DNA of 64,000 nucleotides from Pyxicephalus adspersus (taxonomy: Eukaryota; Chordata; Amphibia; Anura; Pyxicephalidae). Made by a program: the position numbers and the translations under genes. Location of the stretch: assembly GCF_032062135.1 (NCBI RefSeq), contig NC_092859.1:38289271-38353270 (forward strand), given 5' to 3'. Position 1 is the first letter of the stretch; each line of letters begins with the position of its first letter. The notes under the pieces are model-generated. The model saw nothing but the letters and a program-made list of their open reading frames with translations, made no database searches and was not told where the DNA came from. Positions 12,192 to 23,321 of the stretch are shown piece by piece.

Positions 12192-12325
12192 AATGCAGAG
12201 TGCTGGCTTCAAAGTGGATTGAGACCGGTGGACACTTTACTTTTGTTTCTTGTCTAAGTAACTATTGGCACCGGTTATCTTAGCTGTGTGTAATGGGACA
12301 TTTTCATGGAACACCAATGTAACAT
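12192..12325 (+). repeat. Direct repeat pair, left copy
   Basis: Starts at ATGCAGAGTGCTGGC and runs through GGATTGAGACCG, AACTATTGGCACCGG and CATGGAACACCAATGTAAC. The same order is found at 12822-12975, about 630 bp downstream, with the distinct 12440-12635 repeat in between. Confidence 0.8.
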
Positions 12326-12439
12326 ACACATTTTTCTCACTAAAAACCAATATAAGGGGGGACTTTACCTTCTATACAGGGGAGGGGGGCACTACTCCCA
12401 CTGACTGGTAATGTAAGGGAGCACTTCTTCTACTGGACA

Positions 12440-12635
12440 CTAAGCTCACAATTTAATAGCCAATTTTGGGGGGAAGCCACATAATCTACAAGTATGGGGT
12501 GTGGAGAAGGAAAACCATGCAAGCCACATGTAGGAATATGCATTTGTCAAGTTGATAGTCCAGGACGAAAGACATACTGGTTACCTTAGTACTGTAAGGC
12601 TAGAGTGCTAGCCACTCAGCCACCATGCTGTCCAC
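12440..12635 (+). repeat. Dispersed retroelement-like tail, copy C
   Basis: Contains CTCACAATTTAATAGCC, CAATTTTGGGGGGAAGCC and AGCCACTCAGCCACCATG, as in copies A and B. It is the most degenerate of the three. Confidence 0.6.
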
Positions 12636-12821
12636 ATGTCATACACTATAGTTTTACTAAGGAAGAATCTGCATGCTACTGTTAAAATTTATGCAAATAA
12701 AGAAATGCAACCCTGGCTTGGGTTATATCAGTTTGCATATTTACATGCACATATCTCTGTTTATATTGTGTTTCCCTTCCCTATCTATACCAGACATATG
12801 CAGACATACCTAACATACAGT

Positions 12822-12975
12822 ATGCAGAGTGCTGGCACCAATGTCAGCAGATCCAGTGGATTGAGACCGATAGAGACTTTAATTTTGTATCATGTGTAAC
12901 TAACTATTGGCACCAGTAATCTTAGCTGTATATAAGTGGGACATTCTCATGGAACACCAATGTACCATTTCCTTT
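12822..12975 (+). repeat. Direct repeat pair, right copy
   Basis: Matches 12192-12325 (ATGCAGAGTGCTGGC, GGATTGAGACCGATAGAGAC, AACTATTGGCACCAG, CATGGAACACCAATGTACC) with substitutions and a short insertion. It may be two insertions of one repeat or a local duplication. Confidence 0.8.
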
Positions 12976-13858
12976 ATGTAACATTTTGCCTTTCTTAACC
13001 ATTTAAATATGGAGGAACCCTAGAAATAACTTTATGTTCTGCAGGGAAGCCCAGCTATATTTACTATATTCAATAGAATATTCATAATTCATAGAATGTT
13101 AGTGCAGTGGTCAGGGTGAATAATGTCACTCTTACAGATAGACAAAAAAATCATGAAAGGCACAAATTGCTCATTGCTCCAAGAATCACTAGCAACCTCT
13201 GGAAGAACCCTTGAGTTCCACAGAACCCTGGTTGAGAATCACTGTATTAATGCATCGTTGTCTTACCTTTGCTGCACCAATAAACTATTCCACTATACAA
13301 ACATATAATGCATCTAATATTTTACAAGCTCAATATTTAAAAAAATAGTAACTTGAAGCTAAGTGATTGAGAAACCTGAAAAGAATAAAACGTGCAACAC
13401 TTCCCATGTCATATAATATATACAGAAAGTTGCCATTACCTGTGTATTAGGTGCGTTAAGGAACTTGTAAAGATTGAGCAAAGTGTTGGCTCTTCTCTCA
13501 GAAGGTGAATTTGAAACCAAGGGAGTGAAGGCAGGAGTTTAATAGCAGTCAAACTGTCACCTCCCACTGTATTCTGTACAATAGGGCTACAAGACTAAGA
13601 TCCGTGTTGGAAAACATGTTTTTTTGACCTCTTTGCTGCCAAAAGTAAAGATGGGGGAGGGTTTTTTTAATGTAGCAGTTGGCAGACATATCTTGTATAG
13701 CTTGTACAGCCTGTATAATAATATACTTTATGCAGGCTTTTAGCAAGCTTAGGGCAGCTTTACTGAAATATTAAAAGCAATTGAGGATGTTAAAACGCTC
13801 TAAATGGAAGTTGTGTCACATTAAACATGTTGCTGAACGTTGAACAAAGTGTACAGGC
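12976..13858. other. Non-coding stretch with a repeat fragment
   Basis: About 13010-13250 contains phrases of the 4420-type repeat (GGAGGAACCCTAGAAATAAC, GTTGAGAATCACTGTATTAA). The rest is unrecognised and carries no gene. Confidence 0.45.
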
Positions 13859-14003
13859 TCAATTCACAAAGCTATCACACAGGATAAGTATACTTATTCA
13901 AAAATAAAAATGGCAGCAATTTTTATCCCAATGAGTTTTAAAAATTACAGTCACCTGGCTAAATCAGAGAGCCTTACCTTTCTGTTTCTGCTTTGTGAAT
14001 TGA
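13859..14003. mobile_element. 145-bp MITE with perfect 14-bp terminal inverted repeats
   Basis: TCAATTCACAAAGC at 13859-13872 is exactly inverted at 13990-14003. The interior is AT-rich and non-coding. No clear target duplication is visible, so the superfamily stays open. The ORF that runs across it (13910-14194) is incidental. Confidence 0.75.
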
Positions 14004-14765
14004 CCTCCATGTATCTTAAACTATATTTGTGTTTATTTAATAAGATGGGGCCATTGTTGATGGGCTTTAGCTTGTTGCTGCAAAATCCTCCTGCATCTCA
14101 AATTTACCTGTCAATGAATTCTAAAATATTTTATCCCAAACCCCAGACCTTAAGAATTAGAGCATCCATCAATTTGGTATTGCTTTGTCCCTGATTGGAA
14201 GATTCATGTTTCTATCTATCCTGCTGAGCACTGTCACTCCAAAAAGTTGTCCCCCTCACTTGTAGAGACATTCTGACACCTTTTGCTAAGCTGGTATGGG
14301 TTTTAATATGTCACTCTAGAATGATACATCTGATTTATTAGTTATTCTGGGGATGGGTGGGGATGTTGATTAACTTTCACCAGCAAAGAGCATGGATGGG
14401 GGGGGTTGCCTTTACAATATCACTCACCTTTTCATCAGTATCATAAATAGAACCAAATCAGCCAATGATAACCTTAGGTCACATACCAGTGTGATCCAAT
14501 AGGATGGCTCACTGTTGCATGCCATTGTGACTCTGAGCCCGGCCAGAGCTGCTCACTGCTTCTCTTGCTTCAGTTTTTTCATTCTCTGTGTTTTGATTGC
14601 AGGTAAATTTTGGATGGCTAAATCAGCAATATGCTGTCTGCTAATCATATAGGGTGAGCATGACTGCGCACTATGCTGAGAAGTGTTTACAGGGTGCTTT
14701 ATATTTTGCAATAAGGTTATTTCACACTGCAAAGGTTGCAAAGGTTACCAGTGCATTTACAGTAG
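14004..14765. other. Non-coding stretch, nothing recognised
   Basis: No gene or element boundaries. A run of G lies at about 14398-14407. Confidence 0.45.
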
Positions 14766-14769
14766 GTTC

Positions 14770-14935
14770 TTTTTTGTCTAATCACCAATCTAAGAGGGCT
14801 CCTGTCTCAATGACTACCAATTTAAGAAGGTATTCCTTCCATTAACCATCAATCTAAGGGGCTCTTCTCCAATAAACACCGATCCAAGGCAGCTGCTTAA
14901 TGACCTCCAAAGTACTTCACTGACCACAAATGTAT
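14770..14935 (+). repeat. Degenerate minisatellite, period about 38 bp
   Basis: Four to five imperfect units share ACCA(A/T)CTAAG-GGGCTC-type cores (ATCACCAATCTAAGAGGGCT, ACCATCAATCTAAGGGGCTC, ACACCGATCCAAGGCAGCTG). No coding frame persists. Confidence 0.6.
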
Positions 14936-16120
14936 AAAGTAATTTTTCCACAGACTGTCTGTGGGCAAAATCTACAGTTTTAATTGACTTTATTTCTTTT
15001 CTGCCATTATTATTTCTTTAGCATCAATATCATTACGGTATACCAACTTATTATTAGTGCCAATGCATTCTAAGTATAGATAAGGAAGTTATCAGACAAC
15101 TGGTATAAAACTCATGATAGCTATTTAAATAAATAATTGACAGATAGCAAACTTCTATTTGTACTTCCTTGATCTTTTGTTCTAAAAGTAAATCTGTGAA
15201 TTTCCTTACGTGTACCTATCAATCTTATTTTCACTAAACTCTCATTGATGGGTGCCTGTGGGCAATAATGTTGTTTTTTAGCTGTGCTTTCAAATAAATA
15301 TATATATATATATATATATTTATATGTAATTGAAATACAGACTCTTTAAAATAATGGATCAATAATTCTGAACCACTGCATTTCCACAGTTGAGAGTTAT
15401 GGGAAAACCAAAGAAACTTGGAATCGGCCAATCCTAGGTGTCTGGTATAGCATTCCACAATTCAGCTATAAGGCCTTCTATAGAGAGATATGAGTCTTTT
15501 CAAGTCATGTCCAGTCAACCTTATTTAACCTAGGTGCACTCGATTCAAGGTGCAGAAACATCTCAGCAGCAATCAAGAGAAATGGGCGGCACCTGAGCTA
15601 AAATTCAAGTGTTGTTGTTGTTGCAAAACTTCTCCTATGTAAATGTGATATTTTAGTTTTTTTCTTTTTATTAGATTTACAAAATTGTCTAAAATGTTGT
15701 TTTTACTTTCTCATTATTGGGTACTGAGTGTAGATTAATGATAAAAAAAAAATTTACAATTTGAAAAAATGTGGAGGGGGTTTGAATATTTTCCGAAGCC
15801 ACTATAATTCTATCAAACGTGGAGTACGGAAATGCATTATTAGCTGTGAAACTTACTCAGATTAGCCATATGGGATAAGTAATACAATAAATTTATTCGG
15901 AAACAGCTGAAGTAGACTACTATATTGCATGAGAGAAGGCTTTCAGTACTTCACAGCTTGTCATGATAGATAGAGGTTGGAGATGTTATGTCAGAGGAGA
16001 CAGAGGCCCCACGTTAATTTCTTTACTGAACCCCTTTTGCATACTGTAATAACAAATCAATTCAAGTTCAGCCTACCTCCTAATTAGCCTATGGCCACAT
16101 CCCAAAGTTATAACCACAAA
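14936..16120. other. Non-coding stretch with a TA microsatellite
   Basis: A (TA)n tract lies at about 15297-15320. No gene is recognised. Confidence 0.5.
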
Positions 16121-16775
16121 GAAAGGAGAACCTGAGGGTTAGGGACTTTTAGGACCAACATTCCTTAACTCAACAAATTTGTATAAAAAAACTTTACCTT
16201 TATTGGATTTAATATAAAAACAGCATCCCACTTGGGGACGTCCCTTGCGGCTCGGTAGAGGTAGCAGCAAGACATGATTTAATAGAGGGAATACACTGAC
16301 CTTAACCTCCCTCCTCCGGAGACCCAGGTAGTCTCAGTGGGAAACATTGAACAAAAAACATAGAGTCCAATGTGGACCGTGAAAGAATGTGAAGTTAAAT
16401 AAGAAGAAAGAGTACTGGGTTTACCGTGAACATGGCAACCAATGTTTACTGATAGAAATAAAGTTCTAAGACGCTGCTGCTTTTGCTGGTCCTTATCTGT
16501 TCCAGGTGAGGCTGTTTGTGCTGCAGGAATAGGATATTTCTATCCTTTTACTCCCCCTTCTTTCCTGAAAAAGCTGAGTTATCTGTGAAACGCGTCGAAA
16601 GGCTGTGGGGTATGCCATTTGTGTTGGTTAGCCCAGGCCGAAATATCTTGTTACTATATGTTGCATATTTTTAAATATAAGTAATAAGTTATAGTTTTTT
16701 TATATAAATTTGTTGAGTTAAGGAATGTTGGCCCTAAAAGTCCCCTTACTGAGCTAACCCTCAGGTTCTCCTTTT
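16121..16775. mobile_element. Long inverted-repeat element with hammerhead-like interior
   Basis: The arm at about 16125-16195 (GGAGAACCTGAGGGTTAG, CCAACATTCCTTAACTCAAC) is inverted at about 16700-16775 with about a 10-bp indel, giving roughly 70-bp inverted arms around 500 bp of unique sequence. Near the right arm, about 16563-16597, lies CCTGAAAAAGCTGAG...GTGAAACGCGTC, which resembles a hammerhead core with a mutated first box (CTGAAAA for CUGANGA) and an intact GAAACGCGTC. Inverted partial copies of a retroelement end, or a foldback transposon, would both fit. Confidence 0.55.
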
Positions 16776-18162
16776 TTTGTGCATACGGTAATAAGATAAT
16801 AGACTTTAGAAGCAACACAACATTACATTGTTACATTTACAGTCTATGTGATATTTTTCTTTTGTCACATTTACAGACTCTGGTTGACTTTGCCATTCTA
16901 CTCCCCGGGGGAGTCTTGCAAGCTAGGGGTGGGGGTGTCTTGTTTGGAGCACCAAAACGCCAAATATTGCTTTGTTACACAGTCTCCTCAGTTGGCCAGG
17001 TTTACTTCAAGCTCAAAAGTCATTATTTTTGTTTTGATGGTATTTTAAAGAAGCTAATTTCCTAACTGTACTACAAAAATGAATTTAATAACCCCCCAGA
17101 TATTCTTTTATTTGTATCTTAACTTATAATATACTATAGTATTTAACTGTACACAATATTATCTGTTTATGTGGGTATTCACTAACTTTACATTATTTTC
17201 CTGTGCTTTTTGGGTTTAAGATGCATAATAATAAATGTTTGACATACAAATAAGGTTACAGGTCACCAGAGTTATTCAGTTATATTCAATACCTCACTTG
17301 CACTAATCATTCTAGGAGACAAGAGAGGATATGTGAGCCAAGCTGACCTGGCTATGTGTGGGAACACATCCTGGGCTGCAGGAAAAAGGAAATGAATGTC
17401 AGTTAAGTGTTTATTGGGGTAGGAATTGCACAGGAGAATAAACGACAACTAGTTATAGTGGAGTGGACCTTACACAGCAAGGAAAGTTGATGAATCATAC
17501 AGGAGTGTGTGTGTAAACTTATCTTTACCTATCTAACCTTATAAAAGAGGGCTTTTGTGCAAAGCAGTATAATCTGCCCCATAAACATTCAGTGCACAAT
17601 GATTTGTTCGCCGACTCTGTTTCATGTGTAGTCCTACCTGCACTCCTCCCCACACATACACACACACTGTAACCATTCTCAATGATAAGCTATGCTTCTC
17701 TACATAGGAATTCAACTTGTAGCTTCACATGTTCTTTATCACTAATTCTTGGGTCTTTGGCTTTGCAACTGTTCTGTATCTCTTTAAGTTTCAACAAAAA
17801 CAGTTTGATGGGCTGACAGTCCCCCATGTTATATAATCTTATCAGTCAGCACAAGTAGTTAGTTAGTGAAGCTCTGTGCAGTGTCCAAATTACCCAAAAG
17901 GGTATATTTAGATACACAGGATAGCTGTCTAGTAATTGCTTCTTCACCTCTATGGAAGCTTTCTTATGGTTCTCAGGGCTTTTGTTGCCTTTGCTTCACT
18001 CCCTTGAAATCTGGGATTCAGTGTGAAATTCAGGCAATCTCACGTCATACCATCTTCCTTTGGCAGGAATAAAAGGGATGTTCTCTCTTTTTCCTGGGAA
18101 TATAGGAACTGGACATTTCAGTTAGTGTTCCCAAAATGTTTTCGCTCTCAGTTCTCAGTTTA
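16776..18162. other. Non-coding stretch, nothing recognised
   Basis: Several 60-70 codon ORFs without domains or splice context. A short (CA)n lies at about 17655-17667. Confidence 0.5.
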
Positions 18163-18412
18163 TTAACCCCCCTAGCGGTAATCCCAAGTGTGACTCGGGG
18201 TGGGAAAATAATGCAAAAAGTGGTAACCCCGAGTTACACTCGGGGTAACTTTGGGGGTCCCCCTTAACTTAGCCCCGCGCTTCAGCGGCGATCGCACGAT
18301 CCCGCTGTGATGGCGGGATTCTTGGGTAAGTACTATGGTACTTGGTACTATGTAATCTGCTTTTAAAATTTTTTTACAGTAAAAAACACATCAAAACATA
18401 AAATAAAAGTAC

Positions 18413-20333
18413 ATGGCATCCAAACAGCATCTCGCCGGCGCAAGCGCTGTTTTAGAGGAATTCGATTTGGAGTCCTTTGTGGAATCGAGCGATAGTGATT
18501 CACCAGGAAATTTGTCATCGGACAGCAAAAGTGAACTGAGCGACGATTCTGGACCTGAGGTCAGTGCTGTGCGCACATGGTGTCCTATTGACCTTGATGC
18601 GGACCAGGCAGCACCGCCAAGATTTCCATTCACCGGCGCACCTGGGATGAAAATTGAGGCTGAATGCGACGACCCCTTAGCATACCTGAAGTTGTTTTTG
18701 ACCGATGAAGTTATCGAAAAAATTGTTGGGGAGACAAACAGGTAAGCCGCTCTTGTGGAACTTTTTGAAATTTTTTGCTAATTTTTTTTTTGCCAACATG
18801 TGTGCTGCTCTGTGCTAACTTTTTTAATTTTTTTATGCCAACATGTATGCTGCTCTGTGTTTGCTAACTTTTTGAAATTTGTTGCTTTTTTTTATGCAAA
18901 CATATATGCTGCTCTTTGTTTGCTAACATTGACACATAAAAGAACATATCCTAAAATACATTTTTTATTTTGTTTTATGCAGGTACGCTGGACAACAACA
19001 AGGTGCTCCACACCTGAGGTTTGCAAGAAGCAGAAAGTGGGAACCTGTGACCAAGGATGACATTTGGCTGTTTTTGGGCTTGGTGATCCTGCAGGGAGTT
19101 GTGGGCAAACCTGTGCAGAAGTGGTACTGGTCCAGTAACAAAATGATTGCCACTCCATTCTTTGGCACATCATGAAGTACCTGCACTTTGCAAACAATGA
19201 AGAATTTGATGAGACTACCCATCCTGCACCAAAACACAAGAAAATTTGGGAAGTGTCTCAGATGATTCTACAAAATGTCCAACAAACCTATGTGCCAGAA
19301 AGAGATGTCAGCATTGACGAACGTCTAATGGTTTACAAGGGGAGGCTCAGCTGGGTGCAGTACATTGCGTCAAAGAGGGCACGATTTGGCGTGAAGACCT
19401 ATATGCTGTGTGAATCCTCATCTGGCTACATCTGGAATACGGTGCTATACACTGGAAAAGGGACACAGTTCAACCCCAGATACAGCCATTATGGATTGGC
19501 AACATCTTCAGTGCTATCCCTCATTGAGCCATTGCTAGATTGGGGCTATTGTGTCACAACTGACAATTTCTACACCTCTCCTGAGCTTTATGAGTTCCTT
19601 CTGCGACACAGAACAGATGCGTATGGAACCGTTAGGGCTAACCGGCGCAACCTGCCAGCACTGTTTGCAAAAGGGAAGCTGAAGACAGGAGAAATTGTTG
19701 CCTGGCAGAAAGGAAAGATGATGGCCCTAAAATGACGTGACACAAAAGATGTGTGCCTGATGAGTACTGCCCATGATGCCTCCACCGTTCTGGTACGCAC
19801 AAAACGTGGGAAAGAAGTGATGAAGCCACAGGTGGTGATTGACTACAACAACACCATGGGAGGTGTCGACAGAGCTGACCAAGCCATGACATTCTACCCA
19901 GCGATGAGGAAACAGTAAAGGAAGTACTACAAGAAGATTTTCAGGCATCTTGTTGAGCAGTGCCTATGGGATGCCTACCATCTGTACAAAAAAAAATAGT
20001 CAGAGGCCTGTGAATCATTCAGACTTCATTTTGCAAGTTTCCGAATCCATAGTCAAGAACCACCAAACACCATCAGTGGCTATGAATAGACCTGGACCTC
20101 GTGATTCCACCATTGTCAACCCAGAACGCCTGACCGGTCGTCACTTCGTTGAATACATCCCACCAACCCCGAAAAAGGCAGCACCTACAAGGATGTGCAT
20201 GGTTTGCTGCTCAAAGACTGATGACACAGGAAGGAAGAAACGCAAGGAAACCAGGTTCTACTGTCCTGACTGTGATGTTGGACTTTGTGCAGCACCCTGC
20301 TTCAAAATCTACCACACCCGGGATGTCTACTAA
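18413..20333 (+). pseudogene. piggyBac transposase pseudogene (two exons)
   Basis: Exon 1 (18413-18741) gives an acidic Ser/Asp-rich N-terminus of about 110 residues, ending in a GTAAGC donor. Exon 2 starts at 18983 after TTTTATGCAG and restores the frame through Arg-Tyr-Ala-Gly. The DDE_Tnp_1_7 core follows, with catalytic Asp candidates in DVSIDERLM, TTDNFYTSPELYEF and NTMGGVDRADQAM. The C-terminus (about 20190-20333) is the Cys/His-rich zinc-binding domain (CMVCC, CPDCDVGLC, CFKIYH). Lesions: a deletion plus frameshift around 19165-19175, TGA at 19733-19735 where Trp is expected, TAA at 19916-19918, and a frameshift at the nine-A run 19988-19996. The enzyme normally cuts and pastes at TTAA in the nucleus; this copy cannot make it. 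Confidence 0.93.
18742..18982 (+). other. Intron of the piggyBac transposase
   Basis: 241-bp GT-AG intron. It is built of three to four imperfect tandem units of about 50 bp containing CCAACATGTGTGCTGCTCTG and T-rich spacers, so it may have grown by tandem expansion. A second possible splice pair in the 5' leader (GGTAAGTACT at about 18325, TTTTTTTACAG at about 18370) suggests an untranslated first exon. Confidence 0.75.
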
Positions 20334-20685
20334 AAAAGTAAATGTTTTTTTTTTCTAAAATCTTCATATAATTTATATTATTATTTATCAATAATATTGC
20401 ACCCTTGTTTGGAAAATTTCAGTAAGAATTTTTTGATAAAAAACTTTTTTTTTGATAAATTACATTGTTTTGGGCTAATATGTTTTTGTTTTATAATAAT
20501 GATTTATAATTATGTATTATATTATAATTTATGATTCTAATATAATAAATAAATATAATTATTATACCCGGGAGTTAATCCTAATAATTACAGGCCCACA
20601 ATATAAACAAAAATTTCTATGCAAAAAAAATGGGATCACTTTTTGCATCAACAAAATGACAGAATTAGAACGCTAGGGGGGTTAA

Positions 20686-21344
20686 AACTGTTTTTTCTAT
20701 GACACCTTTCCATTAAAGTTTTTTTGTGTATTTTTTTAGCTCTTCTTTTATGCATAGTTTATATTCCTGAGCAACTTGCATTGTGCAAAGAACAATACAT
20801 ATTAGTCTCTGTCCCTGGGTTTTTAAAGTCTACCATACCTACCAAATGGTATTACAAGCACACATCCTCTGAGGTCTGTTTGTTAACTCACAAACTCATC
20901 CTTACACAAGTTGAATAAAAAAGCTCAAAGCTTCTACTCCACAAGATCCAAAAAGCCAGCAAGGTTCACGCTAAGCACTTACATGGTATTCGGATGGACT
21001 ACCTTTGGAACATGGGGTTTACAAGGATACTGAGAAAAGGTTTGATCAGAAGAGAACTGGAAATTGCAATCGAACTCTAAAACTACACTTCATGGAGCAG
21101 CCTGTTTATTTTGAGTCCTGAAGAAATTTAATTAACCAGAAGTTTTTCTTATGCTCAAGTCTCCTACTAAACTCAACTGCCAACCAAGGACAGGCCTCAA
21201 GATGCTTCCAGAATGATCCAAAACACCTTTCACAAAAAAATAGAAATAAAATCCTGGAAGTAATTTTGGCCACTCTATCCAAAATATCAACACTTCATCT
21301 AGAGTAGGTTTTCTCTCACTGTACATAGATGTAATCACTGTACA
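20686..21344. other. Non-coding stretch, nothing recognised
   Basis: Flank of the piggyBac insertion. No gene or repeat ends. Confidence 0.45.
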
Positions 21345-21347
21345 TAG

Positions 21348-21568
21348 GGCTGGCAGGAAATTACAATGATCAGGTGAGAAAATCTTTTTTTGTTAATACT
21401 GGTAGTTAGTTATTAACACCTAATCAACTGACATTTCTCGGCAGTCTGTCTTGGCATGGCAGTAAGTAACAATGCTCAGGTAATAAAAAAACTTTTTTTG
21501 GTAATATTGGAAGTTAATCATTCACTCCTAATCAACTGACATTTCCCGACAGCCTGTGTTGGCAGGTA
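21348..21568 (+). repeat. Tandem duplication, about 107-bp unit, two copies
   Basis: Unit 1 from 21348 and unit 2 from 21453, with the start of a third at 21561 (GGCAGGTAATGGG). Both contain CTAATCAACTGACATTTC and a poly-T segment. Divergence of roughly 15 percent suggests an old event. Confidence 0.8.
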
Positions 21569-22753
21569 ATGGGCTTGTCAAGGTCTTGTAAGATGCATCA
21601 CTGTGCACTTTTTCCATTGAAAATATGTCTTAAAGATTTTAGATCTGAACTGTCACCATTATTGCTACAGACCCAGATAATAACCCCGCTATATCTGTAA
21701 GTGTATGAAAAGGGTTCAGGTTTATATAACTAATAGACTTGTGCCAGCTACATTGCACCATATCCTTGGCAGTACATTTTTTACTGAATGTAATAACCAA
21801 AAATGACACGGATGTTTACTGAAAAAAGTGCAGTTCAAAGTTAAATCACAAGATAGATTTTAACTTCATCCTGATCATTTATTTTCATAATGGCAACATC
21901 ATCTTGATTCCTGTTGAAGTCTTCAAAGTGAATTGTGCCCTCAACAATTAACATTCCAGTATTTATATTATATTGTGGACTAGCACTTTAAATGCATTCT
22001 CTTTCACCTCTGTAGTATAGGTATTGTGGAAAAGTGAAGTTCACATTTCCCAAAATCTCTCTTCCACACAGCCCCTAGAAACCAACTCAACCGGACTATG
22101 AAATCTTTATTGTTTTGATATTTGAGAGTTAACTATTTCATACTACAAGCAGCTAAAGAGATCGATGAGGCTTATCTCCGGTATCTTGCAGTTTGTTCAG
22201 AATTTGCAAAAACATGAGACCGAATTCACATTTACATTTATTGTGTTATGTTTGCTGGTGTTTTATGGTGGTGTTTATTCTCAATGTCACCCCAAAACAT
22301 CTGCACTGCAATGCACTACAACACAGTGTATCGTGGTTCACTGTGTTGCTGAAAATAGTTCATGCATCACAAACAGAAGAAGATGTGAGAGAAAATCTCC
22401 CCTTCAAAGACACAGAGTCTCTAGTCCTTTCTCAGACTATCCCTTATGGGGCAATATGAGATTTCTTTAGTCAAATGGAGGTGATCATGACTGCACCCTA
22501 CTCATTTCATAATATCAGTGCAGGTCTGTGGTTGCTGTTCTTTTCTCTGTAGAAAAAAAGAGAATACATATTAGTATTTCAATGCTCCCACCAATAACCA
22601 GAATGAGAAGCAGCATGCAAGGTCACTGCAATGCGTTCATGGTAAGGTGAAGTCCCCATCCCCTGCATTGGATGTATGTTATACAAAATTAACAGAGCAA
22701 GCCTACTATTTGCCATTGAACAAATGGACAAAAATTAATTTTTCTGGAACAAT
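21569..22753. other. Non-coding stretch, possible MITE remnant
   Basis: About 22230-22370 is rich in CACTGCAATGCACTACAACA-type sequence, resembling the interior of the MITE at 50027-50350. Two overlapping ORFs here (22165-22470, 22193-22459) sit in that repeat-like DNA and are not credible genes. Confidence 0.4.
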
Positions 22754-22964
22754 GGGTCTGATTTATTAAAGCTCGCCAAGCCTGGAGAGGATACATCCTC
22801 ATCGGTGAAGCTGGGTGATCCAGCAAACCTGGTCCAGGATTGAAAACGTGCTAACGAATAGCAAATTACTTTTAAGAAATCCATTACAGGTTTGCTGGAT
22901 GACCCAGATTCACTTATGAAAGTGTATCCTCTGCACCCTTGGAGAGCTTTATTAAATCAGGCCC
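22754..22964. mobile_element. Palindromic MITE, 'TGATTTATTAAAGCTC' family, copy 1
   Basis: Ends GGTCTGATTTATTAAAGC and GCTTTATTAAATCAGGCC are inverted, with CAATG on both sides as a likely 5-bp target duplication. Inner arms also invert (GGTGATCCAGCAAACCTGG against GGTTTGCTGGATGACCC), so the whole element can fold into one long hairpin. Relatives are at 28560-28745, 56530-56790 and 59682-59905. Confidence 0.8.
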
Positions 22965-23320
22965 AATGTGCTTTACCAAAGACAGCATATCAGAGGAAGA
23001 AATGGTGAAACATTTTTGTAACAATAAAATGGGCTCTCTTTATAAAAGAGGACATTCCCTCAAGCATGGGAATTCCCTGGTGGGAATCTTCAAGGTCCAT
23101 GTGTTTGGAATGTCTGAGGGAATGTCAGATTCCATGTTTTATAAATACTGGAATGTTAGACAAAGCCCAATGAATTGCAGTTGCTTTAAAACTTCAGGGA
23201 CTGGACAGGTTGCAGTCATTGAGTCAACTAGTATTTCTGCATTAGGTGTTCTTGGATAGCACTTTTGATAATTTATTCATCTAAAAATAGTCTTTTGCAA
23301 TATAATATTACATTTAATCA
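22965..23320. other. Stretch with old repeat-unit fragments
   Basis: The segment at 23195-23260 (GGACAGGTTGCAGTCATTG, TGCATTAGGTGTTCTTG) is repeated at 24945-24995. The 106-codon ORF 22939-23259 begins inside the MITE and has no recognisable domain. Confidence 0.45.
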
Positions 23321-23321
23321 C

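Larger units (their letters stand above)
18163..20685 (+). mobile_element. piggyBac transposon, nearly complete, transposase broken
   Basis: Target TTAA at 18163-18166 and 20682-20685 flanks a 2515-bp element (18167-20681). The terminal inverted repeat CCCCCCTAGCG is perfect over 11 bp at both ends. Just inside the left end lies a second palindromic patch (CCCCGAGT...ACTCGGGG at about 18226-18247). It encodes a two-exon piggyBac transposase with all recognisable domains but several disabling lesions. Intact ends and TTAA sites mean it could still be moved by a related enzyme acting in trans. TTAA duplication, the C-terminal cysteine-rich domain and the DDD motifs together make the superfamily call firm. 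Confidence 0.95.

Noticed and set aside
22165..22470. Overlapping plus-strand ORFs with hydrophobic segments
   Set aside because: They lie in CA/TG-rich repeat-like sequence similar to the MITE interior at 50027-50350.
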